A DNA stretch of 7,002 nucleotides, from positions 1 through 7,002 of the forward strand of contig JAOTWT010000152.1 in NCBI GenBank assembly GCA_029862725.1, written 5' to 3'. The position numbers and the translations under genes were made by a program. This document shows, piece by piece, positions 1 through 6,257 of this stretch; the first letter of the stretch is position 1; every line of letters begins with the position of its first letter. Origin of the DNA: Acidobacteriota bacterium. GTDB lineage: Bacteria > Acidobacteriota > Blastocatellia > Pyrinomonadales > Pyrinomonadaceae. Below the pieces are notes generated by a model. That model was not told the DNA's origin. It saw only the letters and a program-made list of their open reading frames with translations, and did not search any database.

Positions 1-1
1 G

Positions 2-997
2 ACGATCTCACGCGCACTCAACAAGCTTTCGACCCTCGATATCGAGATCGTTTCCGGGTCGCCGGAGATGGACAGGGTCAAAAAGCTGATTCTCAAGATC
101 GCCAAATCGAGTTCGACTGTTTTGATCCGCGGCGAAAGCGGGACCGGCAAGGAATTGATCGCCCGTTCCATTCATAAGAACTCCCCCCGTTCGAATCAGA
201 TATTCCAGGCGGTCAACTGTGCCGCGATCAATGAGAATCTGCTGGAAAGCGAGCTGTTCGGGCACGAAAAGGGATCTTTTACGGGAGCCGTAGGAGAAAA
301 AAAGGGTCTTTTTGAAGTAGCCGACGGCGGTACGCTTTTTCTGGATGAAATCGGAGAGCTCGATATTTCGCTTCAGGCAAAAATTCTACGGGCGCTTCAG
401 GAAAGACAAATCCGGCGGGTCGGCGGAACAAAAGAAATCAACATCGATGTCAGGGTCGTAACCGCGACCAACCGCGATTTGCTCAAGATGACAAAAGAAG
501 GCCGGTTCCGGGAAGACCTGTACTATCGCCTCAACGTGCTCTCTCTAGAAATTCCTCCGCTTCGGGATCGCGGTTCCGATATCCCGCTTTTGCGTGATTA
601 TTTCATCCGCAAACACACGAGGGACACGAACCGCAAGATTAAGCTGAGTAAAGAGGTTGAGAAATTGTTGAACAGTTACAACTATCCCGGCAATGTCAGA
701 CAGCTCGAGTCGGCGGTCGAGCGCGCCATCCTGCTCTGCGAGAATGATACGATCAGGATCGACGATCTGCCCCCGGAAATGGTTGGCGGTTCGGATTCGG
801 AATCGACAGGGCAATTCAAGCTGCCACCCGCCGGAGTAAACTTTGAAGACGTAGAACGAAGCCTTATTATGCAGGCGATGGAAAGAACGGACAACAACAT
901 CACAAAATCCGCAAAGCTGCTTGGACTTACTTTTCGGACGCTGCAATATCGTTTGGAGAAGTATGGGATTAAGAAAGACGGCGAGGAAGAAGAATAG
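2..997 (+). CDS. Sigma-54-dependent transcriptional regulator (NtrC family), 5'-partial
   Basis: Activator ATPase that remodels sigma-54 RNA polymerase at -24/-12 promoters. The frame is open from base 2, so the gene begins outside the window; 331 residues are visible. An internal ATG at 68 is not the likely start, because the 22 residues before it read as the linker that precedes this AAA+ domain. Seen in order: Walker A GESGTGKE (131-154), the sigma-54 contact loop as GSFTGA (272-289, usual form GAFTGA), Walker B with LFLDE (335-349), sensor I VVTATNRD (455-478), arginine-finger region FREDLYYRLN (about 502-535), sensor II region YPGNVRQLE (683-709), and a C-terminal Fis-type helix-turn-helix (about 851-979) with a charged tail. 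Any receiver, PAS or GAF sensor domain would lie upstream and cannot be seen, so the signal is unknown. It is 46 bases ahead of the DUF4126 gene on the same strand. The family call is very safe; the target genes are not known. Confidence 0.96.
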   Translation, partial: TISRALNKLSTLDIEIVSGSPEMDRVKKLILKIAKSSSTVLIRGESGTGKELIARSIHKNSPRSNQIFQAVNCAAINENLLESELFGHEKGSFTGAVGEKKGLFEVADGGTLFLDEIGELDISLQAKILRALQERQIRRVGGTKEINIDVRVVTATNRDLLKMTKEGRFREDLYYRLNVLSLEIPPLRDRGSDIPLLRDYFIRKHTRDTNRKIKLSKEVEKLLNSYNYPGNVRQLESAVERAILLCENDTIRIDDLPPEMVGGSDSESTGQFKLPPAGVNFEDVERSLIMQAMERTDNNITKSAKLLGLTFRTLQYRLEKYGIKKDGEEEE

Positions 998-1043
998 CTG
1001 CCTGAATGCCACAGCGGCCCTTATTCAATAACAGGAGAAGATC

Positions 1044-1670
1044 ATGGAATGGTTCTCAACAATTACGCTGGCACTTGGCTCTGCATGGACATCGGGAATC
1101 AACCTTTATGCGACCGTTGCGGTCCTCGGACTCTTGCAGAAGCTTGCTTCGATCGAACTTCCGGGCGGGCTGGATGTTCTTGATAACTGGGTCATCATAG
1201 GGATTGCGGGCGGCCTTTATGTGATAGAGTTCGTCGCCGATAAAGTTCCGTACGTTGACAGCGTGTGGGATGTCGTACACACGTTCGTCCGTGTTCCGGC
1301 CGGCGCGATAATCGCCTATTCGGCTACGACCGAAATGGACGCGGCGGTAGTTGTAGCGGCGACGCTATTGGGAGGCGGTTTGGCACTTTCTTCGCACGGC
1401 ACAAAAGCCGCGGTCCGCGGCGTCGCGAATATGTCTCCCGAGCCGGTATCGAACTGGACTCTTTCTATTACAGAAGACATTCTCGCGTTCGTCGGGACTC
1501 TTTTGGCCGTGTTTGCTCCGATCCTGGTCGCGATCATGCTTCTGCTTTTCGCTGCGGTTTTTGTGTGGTTCGCACCAAAAGTATTCAGGGCGATCAGGCA
1601 CATGCTGCGTGCGACCCGTGCACTCCTCAAGGGCGCAGGGATCAAGGAAGTCGCGAGAGAGGCACAGTAA
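1044..1670 (+). CDS. DUF4126 family integral membrane protein
   Basis: A 208-residue membrane protein of unknown function that I recognise as DUF4126. Hydrophobic stretches lie at about residues 6-32, 49-65, 78-94, 100-116 and 146-177. Between them are polar motifs typical of the family: SGINLYAT (17-24), EFVADKVPYVDSVWD (62-76), HGTKAAVRG (118-126) and SPEPVSN (131-137). A basic, probably cytoplasmic tail follows the last helix. The start is supported by AGGAG at 1033-1037, six bases before the ATG. Conserved His, Lys, Asp and Glu residues next to membrane segments suggest a transport or enzymatic role, but that is inference. The next gene begins 19 bases downstream, so co-transcription is likely. 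Confidence 0.88.
   Translation: MEWFSTITLALGSAWTSGINLYATVAVLGLLQKLASIELPGGLDVLDNWVIIGIAGGLYVIEFVADKVPYVDSVWDVVHTFVRVPAGAIIAYSATTEMDAAVVVAATLLGGGLALSSHGTKAAVRGVANMSPEPVSNWTLSITEDILAFVGTLLAVFAPILVAIMLLLFAAVFVWFAPKVFRAIRHMLRATRALLKGAGIKEVAREAQ
1381..1396 (+). promoter_or_regulatory. Possible intragenic sigma-54 (-24/-12) promoter
   Basis: TGGCAC, then five bases, then TCGCA, giving GG (1382-1383) and GC (1394-1395) exactly ten bases apart as sigma-54 promoters require. It differs from the consensus (TGGCACG, four bases, TTGCA) at two positions, one in the -24 element and one in the -12 element. It lies inside the DUF4126 coding sequence and would start a transcript near 1407, about 280 bases ahead of the DUF4349 gene. 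A sigma-54 activator gene lies just upstream. A chance match in coding DNA is quite possible. Confidence 0.2.
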
Positions 1671-1677
1671 GAATCTC

Positions 1678-1682
1678 AGGAG
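1678..1682 (+). promoter_or_regulatory. Ribosome binding site fixing the DUF4349 start
   Basis: AGGAG, seven bases before the ATG at 1690. It selects 1690 as the start over the ATG at 1708, which is also in frame and would leave a shorter but still complete signal sequence, and over the far-upstream in-frame ATG at 1513, which lies inside the DUF4126 gene. Confidence 0.75.
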
Positions 1683-1689
1683 AAATGGC

Positions 1690-2664
1690 ATGACCAAGGC
1701 GGTTTTTATGAAAAGGGCAGTTATTGGGTTAATACTTATGGCTTTGGTCGTATTCTCAGGCTGCGCCCGGGAAGATGCCACCTCGTCAAGATCGGCGGAC
1801 TATAAGGATCAGCCGCAGAATATGATCGCACCCGAGGATGAAGGTGTCTCGAGCAATGATCCGGAACAGGGAGGAGGAGGCGGCGGCAAGAAAGAAGAAG
1901 TTTCGCTGGATAATGCAATCGAGGTCACGGAACGAAAAATTATCCGCAACGCGATTCTTCAGCTCGAATCGGAAAAGCCCCAGGAAACTCAAAAGAAGAT
2001 CGTTGACATTGCAAATGCAAATGGCGGCTATGTTCTCGAATCAAATGCCCGACAGGCAGATAACGAGCTTCGTAACCAGAATCGATTTTCCGTCATATTG
2101 CAGGTGCCATCCGCAAAATTTGACACGGCACTTTCGGAGATACGTAAAACGGGGATCAGAGTGATTTCGGAAACGGTAAAAGGACAGGACGTTACCGAAG
2201 AATTCATCGACGTTGAAGCGCGTTTGAAAACAAAGAAGGCGCTCGAAGCGCGGTTTCTTGCGATCATGAACCGTGCGAACTCGGTGAAGGACGCTTTGGA
2301 AGTTGAGCGGGAGCTGGCCACTGTCAGAACGGAGATCGAACGCATCGAAGGACGCAAGAGATCACTTGAGAACCTTACAAGTCTTTCAAAAGTCACCGTG
2401 CATATCGTGCCCCCCACCGCGATTTCAGCAAGCTCTACAGGTTTCTGGTACCAATTGCAGGACGCCGTTAGCGATGGGTTTGAGGGTGCGCTTACGTTTG
2501 TTCTCGTACTCGTCCGGGTACTGATCGCGTTGATTCCGTTTCTGCTGATAGTTGTATTGCCTGTTCTTCTTCTTTTGCGTTACCTGTGGAGAAAGTACCG
2601 GCAAAACCGGATGGCCCGCGCGGCGGCGGCAGAAGTGGATAAGATTACCGATGATATCGAATAA
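1690..2664 (+). CDS. DUF4349 domain lipoprotein with C-terminal transmembrane segment
   Basis: A 324-residue envelope protein of unknown function. It opens with a basic n-region and a hydrophobic stretch ending in the lipobox-like FSGC, with Cys25 as the predicted lipidated residue. A low-complexity acidic linker with six glycines (61-66) follows. The DUF4349 region starts near residue 82 with RKIIRNAILQLE, includes the typical ANANGGYVLES segment, and contains a long charged coiled-coil-like stretch (about 175-245). A strong membrane helix lies at about 268-296, then a basic tail (RYLWRKYRQNR onward), probably cytoplasmic. The coiled coil suggests oligomerisation. Residue 26 is Ala, so an E. 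coli-style inner-membrane retention Asp is absent, although the C-terminal helix would hold the protein in the inner membrane. The end overlaps the next gene by 14 bases. Family assignment is confident; its function is not known. Confidence 0.87.
   Translation: MTKAVFMKRAVIGLILMALVVFSGCAREDATSSRSADYKDQPQNMIAPEDEGVSSNDPEQGGGGGGKKEEVSLDNAIEVTERKIIRNAILQLESEKPQETQKKIVDIANANGGYVLESNARQADNELRNQNRFSVILQVPSAKFDTALSEIRKTGIRVISETVKGQDVTEEFIDVEARLKTKKALEARFLAIMNRANSVKDALEVERELATVRTEIERIEGRKRSLENLTSLSKVTVHIVPPTAISASSTGFWYQLQDAVSDGFEGALTFVLVLVRVLIALIPFLLIVVLPVLLLLRYLWRKYRQNRMARAAAAEVDKITDDIE
1870..1887 (+). repeat. Glycine-codon triplet run
   Basis: Three GGA codons followed by three GGC codons encode Gly61-Gly66 of the DUF4349 lipoprotein, in the linker between the lipid anchor and the folded domain. 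The run is purine-rich and resembles a Shine-Dalgarno sequence, but no suitable start follows it. It probably acts only as a flexible linker. Confidence 0.6.
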
Positions 2665-2938
2665 GTTACTCGAACGAGTATTCCAGTTCTTTGCCGCAGT
2701 CCTTACAGGCACAGCTGTGTTTTTCTATCTCAGTGGTAATTACGAGAGGGTTTTTGTCGCCGCGGTTTTGGGGTCACTCTGCTTTTTTATCGGTATTAGA
2801 TTTCAGGTAAAAGAGCGGCTCGCAATACGGAATAAAGATAGAAAAGCTGAAGAACGAGCCCTGGAACAAGAACGGGAACCGCTTGCCGCCGGTGACCATC
2901 TTGAAAACAAAGCGTTTGAAGCTGATGATCTCGAGTAG
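2651..2938 (+). CDS. Small two-helix membrane protein, function unknown
   Basis: A 95-residue protein I do not recognise. Two hydrophobic segments (about residues 10-28 and 34-49) are joined by the short turn SGNYER, which predicts a helical hairpin with both ends in the cytoplasm. The second half (50-95) is highly charged, basic then acidic, and probably helical. The start at 2651 (MISNK) is preferred because residues read from earlier in-frame ATGs (from 2552) look like shadow translation of the DUF4349 tail. The start lies inside the end of the DUF4349 gene, giving a 14-base overlap, and only a weak purine-rich stretch (around 2633-2640) precedes it, so translation is probably coupled to the upstream gene. 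Hairpin shape and coupling suggest a partner of the DUF4349 protein, which is inference. Confidence 0.7.
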   Translation: MISNKLLERVFQFFAAVLTGTAVFFYLSGNYERVFVAAVLGSLCFFIGIRFQVKERLAIRNKDRKAEERALEQEREPLAAGDHLENKAFEADDLE

Positions 2939-2955
2939 CAAAGGGATTATCTGTT

Positions 2956-4221
2956 ATGGCAAAAATTGTACTGGCTCCTTACGGTTCTTTGGGCGATCTT
3001 CATCCTTTTCTTGCCATCGGTTTCGAATTGCGAGAACGCGGTCATCAGGTCCTTGTGACTACTCTTGAGCCATATCGTGAAAAAATTCAATCTCTTGGAT
3101 TCGAATTCCGGCCGCTCAGGCCCGAGTTTGATCCCGAGGACCGCGATTCGGCAAGGCGTGTTATGGATACGCGGAGAGGCTCAGAAGTTCTTATAACCGA
3201 ATACATGCTGCCGAATATTCGTGCTATGTACGAGGATTTGATGAGTTCCGTGAAAGACGCCGATTTGCTGATAGCGGGCGAGATCGTTTTCCCCGCGCAC
3301 TCAGTCGCGGAGAAAGAAGGTCTGAAATTAGTTACGACAACGTTGGCGCCACTATCGATGTTTTCGGCTTACGAGCCGAACGTTTATCCGAATGTTCCAT
3401 ATTTGCGGTATCTGAATTTTCTTGGCCGCCCATTCCAGGAGTTTGTGATTTTTATCATGAAACGGGTGGTAAGAAAATGGCTCGAAGACTATCGCGAATT
3501 CCGGAGGAGCATCGGCCTCGATCCGACACATGACCCGATTGTGGAAGGCAAATATTCAAAGGACCTTCATCTTGCGATGTTCTCGAGCGCACTCGGCGGA
3601 CCGCAGCCAGACTGGAATGAAAAAGCCTTACAAACCGGGTTTTGCTTTTATGACGGCAGACGGGATTTGGGTGCGATGCCTGAAAGACTTCTGGAGTTCC
3701 TGGACGTTGGTGATCCGCCAATTGTCTTTACGCTTGGTTCAGCGGCGGTTATGGATGCCGGCGATTTTTTTGAAGAGAGCATTGCGGCGGCAAAAAGACT
3801 GGAAAGGCGGGCGGTTTGTCTCTACGGGATCTTTAACGAAAAGCCGAGAGGGTTCGACGCCGACCGTGTTGGCTTCGATTACGCCCCTTTCGGCGAACTG
3901 TTTCCAAGAGCCGCATGTGTCGTTCATCAGGGCGGAGTCGGCACGACGGCACAGGCCTTGAAAGCGGGGGTTCCGCAGTTGATCGTCCCGTATTCCCACG
4001 ATCAGCCCGACAATGCCGCAAGGTGTGTTAGAAACGGGGTTGCCCGTACGATCGGGCGCGCCCACTACAAGGCTTCAACGGCTGCAAGAGAAATTGCTGC
4101 AATTCTGTCCGACGAGTCATATCAGGCAAAAGCGGCCGGCATGAAACGCATCATAGATTCCGAAAACGGGACGATGACTGCCAGCGACGCCATCGAAAGC
4201 ACTCTGCAGGATCGGGCGTGA
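2956..4221 (+). CDS. GT-B glycosyltransferase, family 1 (UGT/MGT-like)
   Basis: A 421-residue nucleotide-sugar-dependent glycosyltransferase, probably cytosolic or peripheral to the inner membrane. The N-terminal half has the family opening GSLGDLHPF (residues 10-18) followed by FELRERGHQVLVTT, as in Glyco_transf_28/GT1 enzymes that modify lipids, sterols or natural products. The C-terminal half has FTLGSA, then the donor-binding signature HQGGVGTT (324-331), GVPQLIVP (338-345) and HDQPDNA (348-354), where Asp349-Gln350 would contact the sugar. Length is normal for the group and no key motif is missing. AAGGGA at 2941-2946 lies nine bases before the ATG. The acceptor cannot be read from sequence; a hydrophobic acceptor such as a membrane lipid would fit the family and the envelope-gene neighbours. 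There is no sign of a signal peptide. Confidence 0.92.
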   Translation: MAKIVLAPYGSLGDLHPFLAIGFELRERGHQVLVTTLEPYREKIQSLGFEFRPLRPEFDPEDRDSARRVMDTRRGSEVLITEYMLPNIRAMYEDLMSSVKDADLLIAGEIVFPAHSVAEKEGLKLVTTTLAPLSMFSAYEPNVYPNVPYLRYLNFLGRPFQEFVIFIMKRVVRKWLEDYREFRRSIGLDPTHDPIVEGKYSKDLHLAMFSSALGGPQPDWNEKALQTGFCFYDGRRDLGAMPERLLEFLDVGDPPIVFTLGSAAVMDAGDFFEESIAAAKRLERRAVCLYGIFNEKPRGFDADRVGFDYAPFGELFPRAACVVHQGGVGTTAQALKAGVPQLIVPYSHDQPDNAARCVRNGVARTIGRAHYKASTAAREIAAILSDESYQAKAAGMKRIIDSENGTMTASDAIESTLQDRA

Positions 4222-4268
4222 GTCTTGGAATCGATTGTGTCTTTAGAATCTGTCTAGTTAATAGCGGG

Positions 4269-4274
4269 TATAAT
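4269..4274 (+). promoter_or_regulatory. Possible -10 element upstream of the secreted dikinase-like gene
   Basis: A perfect TATAAT sits in the 68-base gap between the glycosyltransferase and the dikinase-like gene, the longest gap in the window. No good -35 hexamer is found 16-18 bases upstream. A start about seven bases downstream would fall near 4281, on top of the GGAG ribosome site, leaving a leader of only about nine bases. The position is therefore awkward and chance is a real possibility. Confidence 0.2.
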
Positions 4275-4278
4275 TTCC

Positions 4279-4282
4279 GGAG
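4279..4282 (+). promoter_or_regulatory. Ribosome binding site fixing the dikinase-like start
   Basis: GGAG, seven bases before the ATG at 4290. Together with the signal peptide that begins at that ATG, it argues against the in-frame GTG at 4218, which overlaps the glycosyltransferase stop codon. Confidence 0.65.
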
Positions 4283-4289
4283 TTCGAAA

Positions 4290-6245
4290 ATGAAATCAGT
4301 TTCCAAAATACTAGCGTTCATTTGTTTGCTAAGCCTTTGCGCACTCCCGGCTTCGGCCCAATACACCCGAAAGCCATCGCCGACCCGCGAGCCAGAGGGT
4401 GTGATGAACAAGAAGCCGGATTCGAAAGAAAGGTTTCTTTCGAAGATCGATTCGCGGACCGACTTCGACCTGATGGCGCGCGTTTACCATCAGAAGACTC
4501 CTTACGCCTTGCCCCATGCGATGTTTATTATCGATCGGCGTAAAAACAACAAGATCTATTACGTCAATTCGCAAAAATACCGGTTTCACAAGGATTTTCT
4601 TATCGGCAACTATCTCGTATTAAAGGGCGCCGATCTTTTCAACGACATCTATATTAATGAAAACAGGCGGTTTATCGTAGGTACGATTGCCTGGCAGTCG
4701 ACGGTCGAGAAGTTTACTTTTGAATTCTGGGAGGGTGATATGATTCCGGCCGACCAGATAAAGACCACTCACGACATAATTAACGCGAGTTTTTATGCAA
4801 AGGTCTCCTTTAAACCCAATTCAAACCGCCACGACGAATTATCGCAGTCAATAGGAATCCCGCGGATTACATCCGACGAAATCGCGCGTAATCAGGAATA
4901 TCTCGCCTTGAATACGGCAAAGAGTTATGGCCGGGTGCACATCATAGACAAGCTCGATGACACGGTTGAGATTGGGTATAACGAGATTCTCGTGCTCAAC
5001 GAGGTGCCGATCAACCTCCCGCCGGTGCGCGGGATTATCGTTTCAAAGCCTTCGACGCCGCTTTCACACATCAACCTGCTGGCGAAGGGCTGGGGCATCC
5101 CAAACGCGTATATCAAAGACGCCGATAAGCTTTTTAAGGAATACGATACGTGGTTCGTCGAATTCGAAACGACCCTTACCGATTACAAGGTGAAGCTCTC
5201 TAACACCGAAATCACAAATCGATGGACAGGCTACTACGAGGCAAAGGGGCAGGTATTCCGGACCCCGCCTTCTGCGCTTGATGTAAAGGAACTGGCGCTT
5301 TTGCGAAAGACCCGAAAGTCTGACAGCAAGATCTACGGGGCGAAAGCGGCCAATTTGGGCGAGATCGCGGGCGCCCGGATCAGGGGCATATCTGTTCCGA
5401 ACGGGTTTTCGATCCCATTTTATTACTACGACCAGTTCATGAAAAAGAACGGTTTTTACAAAGAACTCGAGTCTCTGAATGACGACCTCGACTTCGTCCA
5501 CAATCCGAAATACCGTCGCGACAAACTCGCCGATCTCAGGTCCCGGATGCAGGCAGCTCCTTTTGACACCGGCCTGCGCCAGTTGATCCTGGAGATGTGG
5601 AAGAACGAGACGAGCGGTCTCGGAGTTTTTGTGCGCAGTTCATCGAACGCGGAAGACCTGCCTGATTTTAGCGGCGCCGGTCTCTACGACACGGTCCCGA
5701 ACGTCAAGGATCCCGACAAGATCATCGAAGCCGTAAAGACGGTTTGGGCTTCGCTTTGGAATTTTGAAGCCTACGAGGCTCGGGAGAGAAACTTTATCAA
5801 TCACGAAGGAACCTTTATGGGCGTCCTGCTTCAAATCGGTGTTCAGACGGAAAGTTCCGGTGTGATGATCACGAGGGATCCGTTTGATGCGGAAAACGTG
5901 GGAGCGATCTACATAAGCGCAAAAAGGGGACTCGGGATAAAGGTCGTTGATGGGAACAAGATCGCCGAACAGATTCTCTATTCAAAGAAATCAAACGCGG
6001 TCCAGGTGCTTACAAGGAGCGCCGAAGAGACCCTTCTTACCTTCGACGAGAATGGCGGGGTAAAGGAGGTTCCGATCGACGGCACAAGAAACGTCCTGAC
6101 CGATGAAGTGGCGCGCAACCTTGTCAAGGCAGCGAACAAAATCAAACGGCTGTTTGGAAACCGCAAAGACCAGGACATAGAATGGGGATACGCCGACGAT
6201 CAGATTTTCATTTTTCAATCCCGGCCATATATTGACAATAGTTAG
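4290..6245 (+). CDS. Secreted PEP-synthase/dikinase-like protein (phosphohistidine domain then ATP-grasp)
   Basis: A 651-residue protein. Residues 1-23 form a clear Sec signal peptide (KSVSK n-region, hydrophobic core, cleavage after ALPASA), with no lipobox. Residues 24 to about 210 match nothing I recognise. Residues about 215-290 resemble a PEP-utiliser swivel domain: PPVRGIIV, then TPLSHINLLAKGWGIP with His260 as the likely phosphohistidine. Residues about 345-648 are a PPDK/PEP-synthase N-terminal ATP-grasp domain: GAKAANLGE (Lys352), FVRSSSNAEDLPDFSGAG (Arg449, Glu455), SGVMITRDP (523-531), IEWGY (Glu631) and IFQSRPY (Gln643); Glu631 and Gln643 are spaced like the metal/ATP ligands Glu323 and Gln335 of PPDK. 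The usual GLGE motif reads GLGI (547-550). The C-terminal PEP/pyruvate TIM barrel is absent, and the order His-domain then ATP-grasp is that of glucan water dikinases, not PEP synthase. Autophosphorylation from ATP is plausible by family, but the substrate and phosphate donor outside the cytoplasm are unknown. The TPR lipoprotein gene follows after 12 bases. Confidence 0.85.
   Translation: MKSVSKILAFICLLSLCALPASAQYTRKPSPTREPEGVMNKKPDSKERFLSKIDSRTDFDLMARVYHQKTPYALPHAMFIIDRRKNNKIYYVNSQKYRFHKDFLIGNYLVLKGADLFNDIYINENRRFIVGTIAWQSTVEKFTFEFWEGDMIPADQIKTTHDIINASFYAKVSFKPNSNRHDELSQSIGIPRITSDEIARNQEYLALNTAKSYGRVHIIDKLDDTVEIGYNEILVLNEVPINLPPVRGIIVSKPSTPLSHINLLAKGWGIPNAYIKDADKLFKEYDTWFVEFETTLTDYKVKLSNTEITNRWTGYYEAKGQVFRTPPSALDVKELALLRKTRKSDSKIYGAKAANLGEIAGARIRGISVPNGFSIPFYYYDQFMKKNGFYKELESLNDDLDFVHNPKYRRDKLADLRSRMQAAPFDTGLRQLILEMWKNETSGLGVFVRSSSNAEDLPDFSGAGLYDTVPNVKDPDKIIEAVKTVWASLWNFEAYEARERNFINHEGTFMGVLLQIGVQTESSGVMITRDPFDAENVGAIYISAKRGLGIKVVDGNKIAEQILYSKKSNAVQVLTRSAEETLLTFDENGGVKEVPIDGTRNVLTDEVARNLVKAANKIKRLFGNRKDQDIEWGYADDQIFIFQSRPYIDNS
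4421..4444. repeat. Perfect 11-bp inverted repeat with 2-base spacer
   Basis: TTCGAAAGAAA at 4421-4431, GG, then its exact reverse complement TTTCTTTCGAA at 4434-4444. The pairing does not extend beyond these ends. It lies about 130 bases into the dikinase-like gene and encodes SKERFLSK (residues 45-52), just after the signal peptide. It could be an operator-like palindrome or an mRNA hairpin with a tight loop, or simply arise from the codons used. No U-tract follows, so it is not a standard terminator. Confidence 0.6.
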
Positions 6246-6257
6246 ATAAGAAATCAG

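Noticed and set aside
545..1012. Long open frame on the minus strand opposite the sigma-54 regulator.
   Set aside because: It runs antisense to a fully conserved AAA+ and HTH coding region and shows no recognisable domain; the same holds for the other minus-strand open frames in this window.
1021..1031. TTATT-C-AATAA palindrome in the gap before the DUF4126 gene.
   Set aside because: Only five A/T base pairs around one base; too weak for a terminator and not distinctive as an operator.
1069..1085. TGGCAC followed by TCTGCA at the start of the DUF4126 gene, resembling a sigma-54 promoter.
   Set aside because: GG and GC are eleven bases apart, not ten, a spacing sigma-54 rarely tolerates, and the site lies after the start codon.
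1513..1689. In-frame upstream extension of the DUF4349 lipoprotein to the ATG at 1513.
   Set aside because: It lies wholly inside the DUF4126 gene, gives an Arg/Cys/Ser-rich shadow-like sequence, and would bury the lipobox; AGGAG supports 1690.
1265..1693. Second + frame of 142 codons overlapping the DUF4126 gene.
   Set aside because: The Arg/Gly/Ser-rich composition is typical of an out-of-frame reading of a GC-rich gene, and the DUF4126 frame has clear family motifs.
4218..4289. GTG at 4218 as an alternative start of the dikinase-like gene, overlapping the glycosyltransferase stop.
   Set aside because: It would put 24 extra residues before a well-formed signal peptide, whose own ATG at 4290 has GGAG at the right spacing.
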